From Pseudomonas marvdashtae (GTDB lineage: Bacteria; Pseudomonadota; Gammaproteobacteria; Pseudomonadales; Pseudomonadaceae): 64,000 bases of DNA. The DNA lies in NCBI RefSeq assembly GCF_014268655.2, contig NZ_JABWQX020000001.1, positions 4,295,261-4,359,260 on the forward strand, read 5' to 3'. Shown here in pieces: positions 19,872-28,171 of this stretch (position 1 is the first letter of the stretch; each line of letters begins with the position of its first letter). The notes under the pieces are model-generated. The model saw only the letters and a program-made list of their open reading frames with translations, made no database searches and was not told the origin of the DNA. Both the position numbers and the translations under genes were made by a program.

Positions 19872-21647
19872 ATGAACCTCTCTCTTCGCCTGGACGACCT
19901 GCGCAACATTTACCGCAGCGGTGAACTGACGCCGCGCCGATTGCTGCAGGCGCTGCGGGAAAAAGCCGCTGCCCTCAACCCCGACTATCACGTGTTTATT
20001 CATTTGCTGTCGCTTGAAGAACTGGAGCCTTACCTGGCCGGTCTGGAAAGCCGCGACCTGGAAAGCCTGCCGCTGTATGGCGTGCCGTTCGCCATCAAGG
20101 ACAACATCGACCTGGCCGGCATTCCGACGACCGCCGCGTGCCCGGCATTCGCCTACGTGCCGCAACGTTCGGCGACCATTGTCGAGCAGCTCCTGGCGCT
20201 GGGCGCGATCCCCCTGGGCAAGACCAACCTCGACCAGTTCGCCACCGGCCTCAACGGTACCCGCACGCCCTACGGCGCTTGCCGCAACAGCGTATTGCCC
20301 GATTATCCGTCGGGCGGTTCGAGTGCCGGCTCGCCGCTGGCGGTGGCCCTCGGCGTGGCGAGCTTTGCCTTGGGCACCGATACCGCGGGGTCAGGCCGGG
20401 TGCCGGCGGCGCTGAACAATCTGGTAGGTTTGAAAGCCACCAAAGGCCTGATCTCCACCGCTGGCGTGGTGCCGGCTTGCCGTACGTTGGACTGCGTGAC
20501 GACATTCACCGCCACGGCACGCGAAGCCAGCCAACTGTTGGCGCTGACCGCCCGCCTCGACGCACGCGATGAATACAGTCGCAGCAACCCACAGTGGAAC
20601 GACGGCTCGGCGTTCGGTGCGCCACGACGCTTTCGCTTTGGCGTGCCTCGTCGACAAGACCTCGAATTTTTCGGCTGCGACGAAGGCCCAAAGTTGTTCA
20701 GCGACGCCATCGAGCGACTCGAACGCATCGGCGGCGAGGCGGTCGAGCTGGACTTGTCGCCCTTTCTGGAGGCCGCTCGCCTGCTGTATGAAGGGCCGTG
20801 GGTAGCAGAGCGCTACAGCGTTGCCGGGGAATTGATGGAGCGCGAACCTGACGCGGTATTGCCGGTGATCCGCGCTGTATTGGCGAAAGCGCCTACGGTG
20901 AATGGCGTACAAACCTTCCGCGCCCAGTACCGTTTGCAGGCACTCAAAGCGCAATGCGACCGTGTGATGGACGCGCTTGATTGTGTGCTGACGCCGACCA
21001 TCGGGCGTCCGGTGACCCTCGCCGAACTGGCCGCCGAGCCGGTCCTGCGCAATTCGGAACTGGGTTATTACACCAACTTCATGAACCTGCTGGACTACGC
21101 CGCCGTCGCCGTTCCCAGTGCGTTCATGGCCAACGGTCTGCCCTGGGGCGTGACGCTGTTCGGCCGCGCCTTCACCGATCAATACCTGCTGGGCGTCGCC
21201 GATGCCTTGCAACGCCAGCACGACCCGGACCTGCCAGCCCCTGCCAACCTGGCGCGCCACGACCGGGCCCGCCTGGTGGTGTGCGGCGCACATCTGGATG
21301 GGCTGGCATTGAACTGGCAGCTCAAGCAACGCGGCGCGCGTTTGGTCGAAGCCACCCACAGCTCATCGGACTATCGCCTCTATGCGTTGGCCGGTGGACC
21401 ACCATTGCGCCCGGGCATGCTGCGGGTCAGCGATGGCGGCGTCGCGATTGAAGTGGAGGTCTGGGAACTGCCGAGCCATGAGTTGGGCTCGTTCTTGACC
21501 GGCATCCCCGCGCCACTGGGGCTAGGCAAGGTTCAACTGGCCGACGGTCGCTGGGAAAGCGGGTTCATCTGCGAACCCTATGGCCTGGACGGCGCACAGG
21601 ACATCAGTCATTTGGGCGGATGGCGGAGTTACCTGCGTAGCCTGTAA
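19872..21647 (+). CDS. atzF: Allophanate hydrolase
   Basis: Hydrolyses allophanate to ammonia and carbon dioxide, the last step of the pathway. The 591-aa protein has an amidase-signature domain with the triad Lys76 (VPFAIKDN), Ser150 (PSGGSSAGS) and Ser174 (GTDTAGSGR). The spacing of 74 and 24 residues equals that of characterised allophanate hydrolases. A separate C-terminal domain (about 450-591) is typical of the full-length enzyme. I use ATG at 19872 with an AAGGA site; a GTG at 19842 overlapping the carboxylase stop is possible. The symbol is the family name used for single allophanate hydrolases. A REP follows. Confidence 0.92.
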   Translation: MNLSLRLDDLRNIYRSGELTPRRLLQALREKAAALNPDYHVFIHLLSLEELEPYLAGLESRDLESLPLYGVPFAIKDNIDLAGIPTTAACPAFAYVPQRSATIVEQLLALGAIPLGKTNLDQFATGLNGTRTPYGACRNSVLPDYPSGGSSAGSPLAVALGVASFALGTDTAGSGRVPAALNNLVGLKATKGLISTAGVVPACRTLDCVTTFTATAREASQLLALTARLDARDEYSRSNPQWNDGSAFGAPRRFRFGVPRRQDLEFFGCDEGPKLFSDAIERLERIGGEAVELDLSPFLEAARLLYEGPWVAERYSVAGELMEREPDAVLPVIRAVLAKAPTVNGVQTFRAQYRLQALKAQCDRVMDALDCVLTPTIGRPVTLAELAAEPVLRNSELGYYTNFMNLLDYAAVAVPSAFMANGLPWGVTLFGRAFTDQYLLGVADALQRQHDPDLPAPANLARHDRARLVVCGAHLDGLALNWQLKQRGARLVEATHSSSDYRLYALAGGPPLRPGMLRVSDGGVAIEVEVWELPSHELGSFLTGIPAPLGLGKVQLADGRWESGFICEPYGLDGAQDISHLGGWRSYLRSL

Positions 21648-21662
21648 TCGCGCAGCCCCCCG

Positions 21663-21689
21663 GTGGCGAGGGGCTTGCTCCCTCGCCAC
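21663..21689. repeat. Single REP palindrome
   Basis: GTGGCGAGGG and CCCTCGCCAC around GCTTGCT, 15 bp after the allophanate hydrolase stop. It is probably the only 3'-end structure of the long operon. Confidence 0.8.
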
Positions 21690-21771
21690 AGCTTCACGAA
21701 CTACAAATCCAGGCACCTTTTCCCACAAGGCCACTAAACTGATTCCATCGGGTCACTCCAAGGGAATCGCC

Positions 21772-22518
21772 ATGTCGCTTCGTTCGCCGTTGTATTCCCC
21801 GCGCTCGCCAATGCTGGTACTGGCTATTTTGTTGAGTGCCGGCTTCCTGGCGACCTCGCTGCTGGGGTATTACGCCGCCAGCACCTTGCTGCGGGACACT
21901 ATTCTCAAGGCTTTGTACCTCAATCTATTGATCGGCCTGCTGGTGACGGTGGCCGTACTGGCGCTGCTTTATCGGCTGGTGGTCAGCTATCAACGTCGGA
22001 TCGATGCCCAAGCCATTCTTGACGGCCTCACCGAACTGCCCAACCGCCGGGGCTTCGACTTGCTGGCGGTACAGGCCCTGCACGAAGCCCAACGCGAACC
22101 CAAGCCGTTGAGCGCGCTGCTGCTGGAAGTGGACAATTTCAAGCAACTGGATTCCACCCATGGCCACATCGCCAGCGATCAGTTGTTGAGCGGATTCGCT
22201 CGCGACTTGACCGATAACGTGCGGCATTCAGACATTGTGTGCCGCTGGAGCGCCGACGCTTTCGCCTTGCTGCTCAAGGACACCGATGGACAGAACGGTC
22301 TGAAGATCGCCGAGAAAATTCGCCAGCGCATTGAGCAACAGCGCTACTTTTGCAGCGGGAAACAATTGCGCGTCACTATCAGCATCGGCCTGACCACCTT
22401 GCAGGACGAAGACACCTTGCACAGCCTGCTGTCCCGGGCCGATCATGCGCTGCAACGCGCCCGACAAACCGGCAGCAACAGAACCTGCGTGGAAATGCCT
22501 CATTCGAGTTATGAATAA
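21772..22518 (+). CDS. Membrane GGDEF-domain protein with degenerate active site
   Basis: A 248-aa inner-membrane protein with two hydrophobic segments (about residues 14-36 and 48-70) and a GGDEF domain beginning DGLTELPNRRGF. The metal Asp121 (EVDNFK) is kept, but the GGDEF signature reads SADAF (160-164), which should abolish or greatly weaken diguanylate cyclase activity. An RxxD motif (RHSD, 151-154) sits exactly five residues before it, the position of the allosteric c-di-GMP I-site. A c-di-GMP receptor role is therefore inferred. It overlaps the next gene by 8 bp. Confidence 0.85.
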   Translation: MSLRSPLYSPRSPMLVLAILLSAGFLATSLLGYYAASTLLRDTILKALYLNLLIGLLVTVAVLALLYRLVVSYQRRIDAQAILDGLTELPNRRGFDLLAVQALHEAQREPKPLSALLLEVDNFKQLDSTHGHIASDQLLSGFARDLTDNVRHSDIVCRWSADAFALLLKDTDGQNGLKIAEKIRQRIEQQRYFCSGKQLRVTISIGLTTLQDEDTLHSLLSRADHALQRARQTGSNRTCVEMPHSSYE

Positions 22519-22729
22519 ACCTGACCTCTGCCCCGCCTGCGGCGCCGCCAACGACTGCACCCTGGCCAACCCGAAAACCGCCGACCGCGCCTGCTGGTGC
22601 TATGGCGTGAGTATCGACCCGGCTGTGCTCGAGGCCCTGCCGGCGCAATTGCGCGATAAATCCTGCCTTTGCCCGCAATGCGCGCGAGTGGACGACCAGT
22701 TGCGCGCCAAGCCCCAACCGATCACGTAA
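22511..22729 (+). CDS. Cysteine-rich CWC family protein
   Basis: A 72-aa protein with CPACG (residues 7-11), a central CWCYG, and a C-terminal CLCPQCA, giving eight Cys, the pattern of the small Cys-rich CWC family. Probably binds zinc. Function is unknown. ATG at 22511 overlaps the GGDEF gene; RsuA follows 35 bp later, so it may sit in the same transcript. Confidence 0.75.
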   Translation: MNKPDLCPACGAANDCTLANPKTADRACWCYGVSIDPAVLEALPAQLRDKSCLCPQCARVDDQLRAKPQPIT

Positions 22730-22764
22730 GATGCCCGCCCTCCGCCTCCTTGCCCGAACTGCCC

Positions 22765-23457
22765 ATGCGCGTTGACCGTTTCCTCAGTAATCTGCCGCGT
22801 TTCAATCGCCAACAGGTCCGACTGCTATTGGTGGAACGTCGAGTGCGGATCGATGGCCAGACCGTCAACGATCCACGCGCGCAGGTGCGCGAATTCAGCC
22901 ACGTCGAAGTAGACGGTGAGGTGTTGCAGGCAGGCCGAATGGCCCGGTACTTCATGCTGCACAAACCGCAAGGCTGCGTCAGTGCCACGCGCGACCCGCA
23001 GCATCGCACCGTGCTCGACTTGCTCGACGAACCGGACAAGGACGACCTGCACATTGCCGGCCGCCTGGATTTCAACAGCACCGGACTGATGTTGATCACC
23101 AACGACGGCAGCTGGTCGCGGCGCCTGACCCAGCCGCAGACCAAGCTGCCCAAGGTCTACTACGTCGAGACCGAACAGACCATTACCGCCGAATACGCCG
23201 CCACGTTCGCCCAAGGCCTGTACTTCGCTTTCGAAGACCTCACCACCCAACCGGCGGAGCTGACGTTGCTCGGGCCGACTTCGGCGCGATTGAGCATCGT
23301 TGAAGGACGCTATCACCAGGTCAAGCGCATGTTCGGGCACTTCAATAACAAGGTGTTGCGCCTGCACCGCGAGCGCATGGGGCCGCTGGTGCTGGACCTC
23401 GATCTGGAACCGGGCCGATACCGCGCCCTGAGCCCAGATGAAATCCGCCTGATCTGA
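22765..23457 (+). CDS. rsuA: 16S rRNA pseudouridine synthase, RsuA family
   Basis: Converts a uridine of 16S rRNA (U516 in E. coli) to pseudouridine in the small-subunit precursor. The 230-aa protein has an N-terminal S4 RNA-binding domain (about 1-50) and the catalytic motif GRLDFNSTGLMLITNDG with Asp102, the same position as in E. coli RsuA. The later motif EGRYHQVKRMFGH is also conserved. RluB/RluE-type synthases are the alternative, but length and numbering favour RsuA. Confidence 0.85.
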   Translation: MRVDRFLSNLPRFNRQQVRLLLVERRVRIDGQTVNDPRAQVREFSHVEVDGEVLQAGRMARYFMLHKPQGCVSATRDPQHRTVLDLLDEPDKDDLHIAGRLDFNSTGLMLITNDGSWSRRLTQPQTKLPKVYYVETEQTITAEYAATFAQGLYFAFEDLTTQPAELTLLGPTSARLSIVEGRYHQVKRMFGHFNNKVLRLHRERMGPLVLDLDLEPGRYRALSPDEIRLI

Positions 23458-23766
23458 GCCCGATGACCGCTGGGCAGAAGTGTCGAACATTTTTCAAAGA
23501 GCACTTGCGCAACGGTCGACCCCCTGCTTGAATCAAACCGTCGGCCGAAATGTGACCGACTGGTCACCTCATACCTCTAAGAAACTTTTTGCCGGCTGGA
23601 ACCCTCAGGTTCCGCCATATCCACCGGCAAACTGCCCGCCATAACAATACCCGTCGACCGGCTTTCCTGGATCGACATGGGCCTTATCTTCCAGGCGTAT
23701 GCCTACCTGTCACATTGCCCGTGCAATCTCATTGCGCGCATACCCGCTTGCCAGGAGTCTTATGAC
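23458..23766 (+). promoter_or_regulatory. phaG upstream region with GTGACC/GGTCAC palindrome
   Basis: About 310 bp without a gene. A perfect inverted repeat, GTGACC-GACT-GGTCAC, lies at 23552-23567, about 200 bp before the phaG start, and is a candidate operator. An ACCCTCAGGTT-like short inverted repeat (GGAACC/GGTTCC) follows near 23600. A clear sigma promoter was not recognised. Confidence 0.45.
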
Positions 23767-24651
23767 ATGAGGCCAGAAATCGCTGTGCTGGATATACAGG
23801 GTCAGTATCGGGTTTACACGGAGTTCTATCGCGCAGACGCCGCACAAAAGACCATCATCCTGGTCAACGGCTCGATGGCTACCACCGCGTCGTTTGCACA
23901 GACCGCCAAAAACCTCTATCCGCAATTCAACGTCGTGCTGTACGACCAGCCCTACGCGGGCAAATCCAAGCCCCACAACCTCCACGAGCAAATGCTGACG
24001 AAGGAAATCGAAGGACAGATCCTGCTGGAGCTGATCGACCACTTCGCTGCCGAGCACGTATTGTCATTCTCGTGGGGCGGCGCCGCGGCGCTCACCGCAC
24101 TGGCCCAACGCCCGCGCCGCATCGAAAAGGCCGTGATCAGCTCGTTCTCACCGGTGCTCAACGCGCCGATGCGCGACTACCTCGAACGCGGCGTGGACTA
24201 CCTGGGCAGCCTGGACGGCCACCGTGTGGGGCACTTGGTCAACAGCACCATCGGCAAACACCTGCCGCCGCTGTTCAAGCGCTTCAACTATCGCCACGTC
24301 AGCAACCTGGCCGAGCATGAATACGGGCAGATGCACTTTCACATCAATGACGTGCTCCACAGCGACCAGCAGTGCTACGTCAACGCGGCGAAACAAATCG
24401 ACGTGCCGGTACTGTTTCTGAACGGCGAATGGGACGAGTACACCTCGGCCACCGACGCCAGGCTCTTCGGCAACCATGTCCAGCACAGCACCTTCACCAC
24501 GCTGCAAGCCACCGGGCATTTCCTGGACATGGAACACAAGGCCGCCTGCCGCGACAGTCGCGACGCCTTGCTGAGCTTCTTGAAACCGACCCACCATGAA
24601 AGCCGACCGCGCCACAGCTACGTGCAGGATTACCATGCGCTGGCCATCTGA
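23767..24651 (+). CDS. phaG: (R)-3-hydroxyacyl-ACP:CoA transacylase/thioesterase PhaG
   Basis: Links fatty acid synthesis to medium-chain polyhydroxyalkanoate by drawing (R)-3-hydroxyacyl groups off ACP. The 294-aa alpha/beta-hydrolase begins MRPEIAVLDIQGQYRVYTEF, which I recall as identical to P. putida PhaG, and has the nucleophile Ser102 in SFSWGG, Asp in GEWDEY and His in GHFLDME. The related RhlA, which makes rhamnolipid precursors, shares the fold and VNG-MATTASF, but the N-terminus and length fit PhaG. It is monocistronic, with a GGAG-like site before ATG 23767. Confidence 0.9.
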   Translation: MRPEIAVLDIQGQYRVYTEFYRADAAQKTIILVNGSMATTASFAQTAKNLYPQFNVVLYDQPYAGKSKPHNLHEQMLTKEIEGQILLELIDHFAAEHVLSFSWGGAAALTALAQRPRRIEKAVISSFSPVLNAPMRDYLERGVDYLGSLDGHRVGHLVNSTIGKHLPPLFKRFNYRHVSNLAEHEYGQMHFHINDVLHSDQQCYVNAAKQIDVPVLFLNGEWDEYTSATDARLFGNHVQHSTFTTLQATGHFLDMEHKAACRDSRDALLSFLKPTHHESRPRHSYVQDYHALAI

Positions 24652-24662
24652 AAAAAGTCCTC

Positions 24663-24694
24663 GCGAGCGAGCCTCAAGCATGGGGCTCGCTTGC
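24663..24694. other. Stem-loop after phaG
   Basis: GCGAGCGAGCC and GGCTCGCTTGC form a stem of about 11 bp 12 bases after the phaG stop. It lacks a T-run on the plus strand, so it is a 3'-end hairpin or REP-like unit. Confidence 0.5.
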
Positions 24695-24799
24695 GAAAGA
24701 CCGCTCTGGTTTGAGGCTTGCGTAGACGGATGACCTCACCGTCCGGAAAGAAAAACTTCAAATCCCAGGCGACATCTGGTACAAAGTCAGCCGCTCTGA

Positions 24800-24873
24800 G
24801 CGGGTGTCGTATAATGGCATTACTCCAGCTTCCCAAGCTGATAACGAGGGTTCGATTCCCTTCACCCGCTCCA
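24800..24873 (+). tRNA. tRNA-Gly (anticodon CCC)
   Basis: A complete cloverleaf: acceptor GCGGGTG pairs with CACCCGC, the anticodon arm is CAGC-TTCCCAA-GCTG with anticodon CCC, and the T arm reads GAGGGTTCGATTCCCTT. Discriminator U and encoded CCA follow. It resembles E. coli glyU. Accessory toxin-antitoxin genes lie immediately downstream. Confidence 0.95.
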
Positions 24874-24915
24874 ATCGAATTCTGGTCCTGCGTCGTGTGG
24901 TTTTGACGGGGGATT

Positions 24916-24948
24916 AAAAAAACCGGCTCTTGGTGGCCGGTTTTTTTT
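24916..24948. terminator. Bidirectional terminator between tRNA-Gly and hipA
   Basis: ACCGGC and GCCGGT arms flanked by A7 on the left and T8 on the right. It can end both the tRNA transcript and the leftward hipBA transcript. Confidence 0.9.
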
Positions 24949-24978
24949 GGTCTGGGGTATGACCAAAGCAGGTTCGCA

Positions 24979-26265
24979 CTACCTCTCAAAGTCCTGGTGC
25001 AGCTTCGCCAGGACATTGAAGATTGGCTCCCCTGCTTTATGTGGAATCTTCAAACGAGTGAACACATCCTTCCAGTCTGATAACGCGGCGAGGGTCTGCT
25101 CGATGTACGCCTCGGCCTTGAGATATTTGTAGTCTCTGCAGATCTCCATGATTCTCTTCCTCGTCGGTTTGCCGGGAGTGCGGCCACCAAAGTCAGTCGT
25201 GTGTTCACCCATAGCGTTTGCGAACGTAACGTCGTAAGCGGGGGAAAGCGTCCAGGTCTCCTTATCTCCCTGCTTTGCGGGATCGTGGCAAAGGAAAGCA
25301 AAGTTCTTTGCGTGGTCGTCATGGTTGTGTGACAGAGCGTTGAAGATCATTAACCTGGCCATCTTTTCTACTTCGACAGAGCTTTTGGTCAGCATCTGGG
25401 TGAGCTTCAGCAGATTGGGATAATCGATGGATGACAGAGCGCGGTAATTCGCATACATCAGTGCCGCTACGGTCATCATGTGTATCTTGCGTTCGCCCTC
25501 TCGGTCGAAACGCCTGGTCGCGAAAAAATGCTCAACCTGACCGTCAGGCATCTGCATATCCAAGAGAGTCGACTCAGCCATGGTGACTCCGGCTGCCCTG
25601 GCCATCTCTGCATAGGCGAACTCGATGCCCCCGGTCTCCACCGGCTCGTACAGCGCTCTGAACTTGACGATCCAGTGTGCATAGCCCTCTGGCAGAGCAC
25701 CGAAGGCCGAGGTTGCGTTAGCGCAATCTGCGGAGAGAGCCACAATCGCCTTTGGACGAGCACCACCCGGTGAGCCACCGGCGAGCCGCAGTTTGGTGAG
25801 CACCGCTTGGGTCTCGCCCTCTTGAACCTCGATAGAGGCCTCGTACAGCTGGCAGAGATCAACAGGGCCAATCAGCACTGTTTTTTCAGCCGTGGGCTGA
25901 TACTCAAAAGCTCCCATGCTTCGGTCGTCCATGTAGGCAAGGCGATCCAGGGCGGTGACGGTGAGGTGAGTGCCGTCACCGAAGGTGCCGTTGAAGTATC
26001 GGTCCATCAGCAGCATGCCCCAGCCATCTGGCAGGGAATCAGCGAACGGCCCATGGAGCCCTTCGAAGAGGCTAGCGTCTTTGGCCAGCTGTGGTTTTTC
26101 GTCCCAAGTCATCGTAAGCGGCGAAAGATTGTAGCCAGTGGCGAGCCACCCCTGATCGTAAGCGAAGTAAATCCCCTTCCCTTCGGCTTTCAAGAGTTCC
26201 CCGACCTTGACGCCACTTTTCAAGACGGTTAGCGCTTCGGTGCGTTTGAACGCCTTCGTCATCAC
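24979..26265 (-). CDS. hipA: HipA-family serine/threonine kinase toxin
   Basis: A 428-aa HipA-type kinase; E. coli HipA phosphorylates glutamyl-tRNA synthetase and causes persistence, but this subfamily's target is unknown. It has the Gly-rich loop LAGGSPGGARPK (Ser165, the likely autophosphorylation site), the catalytic loop HNHDDHAKNF (about residue 315) and the metal motif LSPAYDVT. N- and C-terminal HipA regions are intact. The start overlaps the antitoxin stop by 4 bp. Base composition is lower in GC than neighbouring core genes, and it adjoins tRNA-Gly, consistent with transfer. Confidence 0.88.
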   Translation of the reverse strand: MMTKAFKRTEALTVLKSGVKVGELLKAEGKGIYFAYDQGWLATGYNLSPLTMTWDEKPQLAKDASLFEGLHGPFADSLPDGWGMLLMDRYFNGTFGDGTHLTVTALDRLAYMDDRSMGAFEYQPTAEKTVLIGPVDLCQLYEASIEVQEGETQAVLTKLRLAGGSPGGARPKAIVALSADCANATSAFGALPEGYAHWIVKFRALYEPVETGGIEFAYAEMARAAGVTMAESTLLDMQMPDGQVEHFFATRRFDREGERKIHMMTVAALMYANYRALSSIDYPNLLKLTQMLTKSSVEVEKMARLMIFNALSHNHDDHAKNFAFLCHDPAKQGDKETWTLSPAYDVTFANAMGEHTTDFGGRTPGKPTRKRIMEICRDYKYLKAEAYIEQTLAALSDWKDVFTRLKIPHKAGEPIFNVLAKLHQDFER

Positions 26266-26558
26266 CTCATCCCTCGCTTACGTTTGGCATTCTTGAGTTC
26301 ATCCACTGAATTCGGATGCTCAGGCTTGAAGAGTCTGGTCACGCAAGCCAGCTCATCAAGCGCTGTGGCCATGAGGACCAGAGCCTCCAAGGTCACCACA
26401 CCCGTCGTCTCAAATCGCTTGATGGTGGACTCCGACACCCCCGACTTCTCGGCGAGCGTCTTGCGGGAGAGGTTTTTTGAAAGGCGGAGTATCTTCGCGT
26501 TCTCTCCGACATTCCTGGCGATTTCTGCTGGCGAATGGAGCAAATGCATAAACGACAT
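26262..26558 (-). CDS. hipB: HipB-like XRE antitoxin
   Basis: A 98-aa helix-turn-helix protein (KTLAEKSGVSESTIKRFETTG, about residues 33-53, key residues LAEKSGVSESTIKRFE). It is expected to bind and neutralise the downstream kinase and repress the operon. The short basic tail after residue 80 is divergent. It is the first gene of the minus-strand pair. Confidence 0.87.
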   Translation of the reverse strand: MSFMHLLHSPAEIARNVGENAKILRLSKNLSRKTLAEKSGVSESTIKRFETTGVVTLEALVLMATALDELACVTRLFKPEHPNSVDELKNAKRKRGMR

Positions 26559-26613
26559 GATTACCCTCTAACTTTTCAAAATGGTTATATTCGACCAGTT
26601 ACAAGGAAATAAT

Positions 26614-26626
26614 ACCCTATTTGGGT
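26614..26626. promoter_or_regulatory. Candidate hipB operator
   Basis: ACCC-TATTT-GGGT, an inverted repeat 56 bp upstream of hipB within an AT-rich promoter region. Autoregulation is inferred from the gene family. Confidence 0.35.
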
Positions 26627-26694
26627 CGTTTATGATCTCTTGGTAAAACTACCGTTATACGAGGATTCCACCAGTAATCCGTGAACGGATCAAA

Positions 26695-26726
26695 AAAAGC
26701 CCCCAGCCATCGGCGTCGGGGCTTTT
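26695..26726. terminator. Terminator of the Lrp-family gene
   Basis: AGCCCC and GGGGCT arms, A-run on the left and TTTT on the right. It lies 12 bp past the minus-strand lrp-like stop and can work in both directions. Confidence 0.8.
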
Positions 26727-26737
26727 CATATCGTGCT

Positions 26738-27214
26738 TCACCCTCCAGCCAAATGCCCCAACGGCAACGGCACCGGCGCTTTCACAGTGTTAATCGCGAA
26801 ATTGCTGCGGATATCCCTGATCCCCGGCAGTTTCAGCAGATGCCCAGTGACAAAACGGTCATAGGCCCGCAGGTCCGGCACCACCACTTGCAGCAAAAAA
26901 TCCGACTCGCCTGATACCAGGAACGCCGAGATCACCTCAGGCAAAGCCGTTACCGCCTGGCGAAACGCCTCGGCTCGTTCGTCATTGTGCCGCTCGACCT
27001 TGACGCCGACGAAGATCGTCATCCCGAGGCCAACTTCATCACGATCGAGGATGGCCTGGTAGCCGCGAATCACTCCGGCTTCCTCAAGCATCCGCACGCG
27101 ACGCAGGCACGGCGAGGGAGACAGGCCTATTTCTTCTGCCAGTTGCACGTTGCTCAGCCGGCCGTCCCGTTGCAGTGCGGCGAGGATTTTGCGGTCGAAG
27201 GCGTCTAGTTTCAT
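26738..27214 (-). CDS. Lrp/AsnC family transcriptional regulator
   Basis: A 158-aa regulator: N-terminal helix-turn-helix (LDAFDRKILAALQRDGRLSN, then LAEEIGLSPSPCLRRV) and a C-terminal RAM domain with SGESDFLLQVVVPDL for amino-acid binding. Divergent from a LysE-type exporter with nested inverted repeats between them, so it very likely controls that exporter in response to an amino acid. The ligand is not evident. Confidence 0.92.
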   Translation of the reverse strand: MKLDAFDRKILAALQRDGRLSNVQLAEEIGLSPSPCLRRVRMLEEAGVIRGYQAILDRDEVGLGMTIFVGVKVERHNDERAEAFRQAVTALPEVISAFLVSGESDFLLQVVVPDLRAYDRFVTGHLLKLPGIRDIRSNFAINTVKAPVPLPLGHLAGG

Positions 27215-27243
27215 ATACTGGCATCTTCCGATTGAATTGTTCG

Positions 27244-27278
27244 AATGCTTGGCAGGTTATGCCAATTTGTTAAGCATT
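27244..27278. promoter_or_regulatory. Nested inverted repeats between lrp-like gene and lysE
   Basis: AATGCTT (27244-27250) pairs with AAGCATT (27272-27278). Inside it TTGGCA (27249-27254) pairs with TGCCAA (27260-27265). The pair sits in the divergent promoter region and is a candidate Lrp-family operator. Confidence 0.5.
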
Positions 27279-27357
27279 AGAAGCTGACTACGCAACCACC
27301 TGCCCTGCCCTTCGGCCATAGACTGGCACCACTAATTCATCGAATGAGGGGTTTGGG

Positions 27358-27987
27358 ATGACAGGGCTCTGGTTGTTTGTCATGGCGTTGACGGTGGCGT
27401 ATCTACTGCCCGGGCCGGACATGATCCTGGTGCTGCAAACCGGTGCCCGTCAGGGCAAGGCTGCGGCGCTGGCGACGGCGGTAGGCTTGGGGATTGCCCG
27501 GGCATGTCATGTCGCGCTGGCGGCGATGGGACTCTCGGTGCTGTTCAAGACGGCACCCTGGACGTTTGATGTGGTGCGCCTGGCCGGGGCTGCTTATCTG
27601 GCCTGGATCGGGTTTCAGTGTTTGCGGACCACGTTGTTGCCAAGCTTTGAAGGCTCTGACGCTGAGTTCGGAAGGCGACAGTGGCACCAAGCGATACAGC
27701 GCGGCCTGCTGACCAACCTGCTCAATCCCAAGGCGCTGCTGTTTTGCTCAGTGTTGCTGCCGCAGTTCATCGACCCACAGGACGGGCCGGTGTTGGCGCA
27801 GTTTGCAACGTTGGGGGTGATATTGGTCTGCGTCGGTTTGTTGTTCGACGTGCTCTATGCCCTCGCTGGAGTAGCGCTCGGGCGCTGGCTTCAACGATCG
27901 CCTACGGCGCAGCGGGTGCAGCAGTGGTTGTTTGGTGGCCTGCTGATTGGGTTTGCGGTGCGGCTGACGTTTGTGCAGCAGTCGTAG
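27358..27987 (+). CDS. LysE family amino-acid exporter
   Basis: An inner-membrane translocator of 209 aa with about six hydrophobic segments. The hallmark motif near the start, AYLLPGPDMILVLQTGARQGK, contains the PGP signature of the LysE/RhtB family, and NLLNPKALLFCSVLLPQFI is the second conserved block. Expected to export an amino acid or derivative, controlled by the divergent Lrp-type regulator. Confidence 0.92.
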   Translation: MTGLWLFVMALTVAYLLPGPDMILVLQTGARQGKAAALATAVGLGIARACHVALAAMGLSVLFKTAPWTFDVVRLAGAAYLAWIGFQCLRTTLLPSFEGSDAEFGRRQWHQAIQRGLLTNLLNPKALLFCSVLLPQFIDPQDGPVLAQFATLGVILVCVGLLFDVLYALAGVALGRWLQRSPTAQRVQQWLFGGLLIGFAVRLTFVQQS

Positions 27988-28171
27988 AAGACGGCTGCTT
28001 CGCCATCAAAACTGGCTATAGCCCCAACGGCCGTAATGGATCTGCCTAGCTTCCGGTTAGCGCACTAGCATGGGGTGCTAGGGGCCGAGCAGTTTTATTG
28101 CCTCTTCAGCTAAACCCAATTGCATCGTCAGCCCAGTCAGACTAGACTCCTCCCAAAACGGGAGGACGTAG

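Noticed and set aside
24800..24873. Attachment site with duplicated tRNA-Gly 3' end
   Set aside because: No second copy of the tRNA 3' segment was seen downstream, and no integrase gene is present, so an att site is not claimed.
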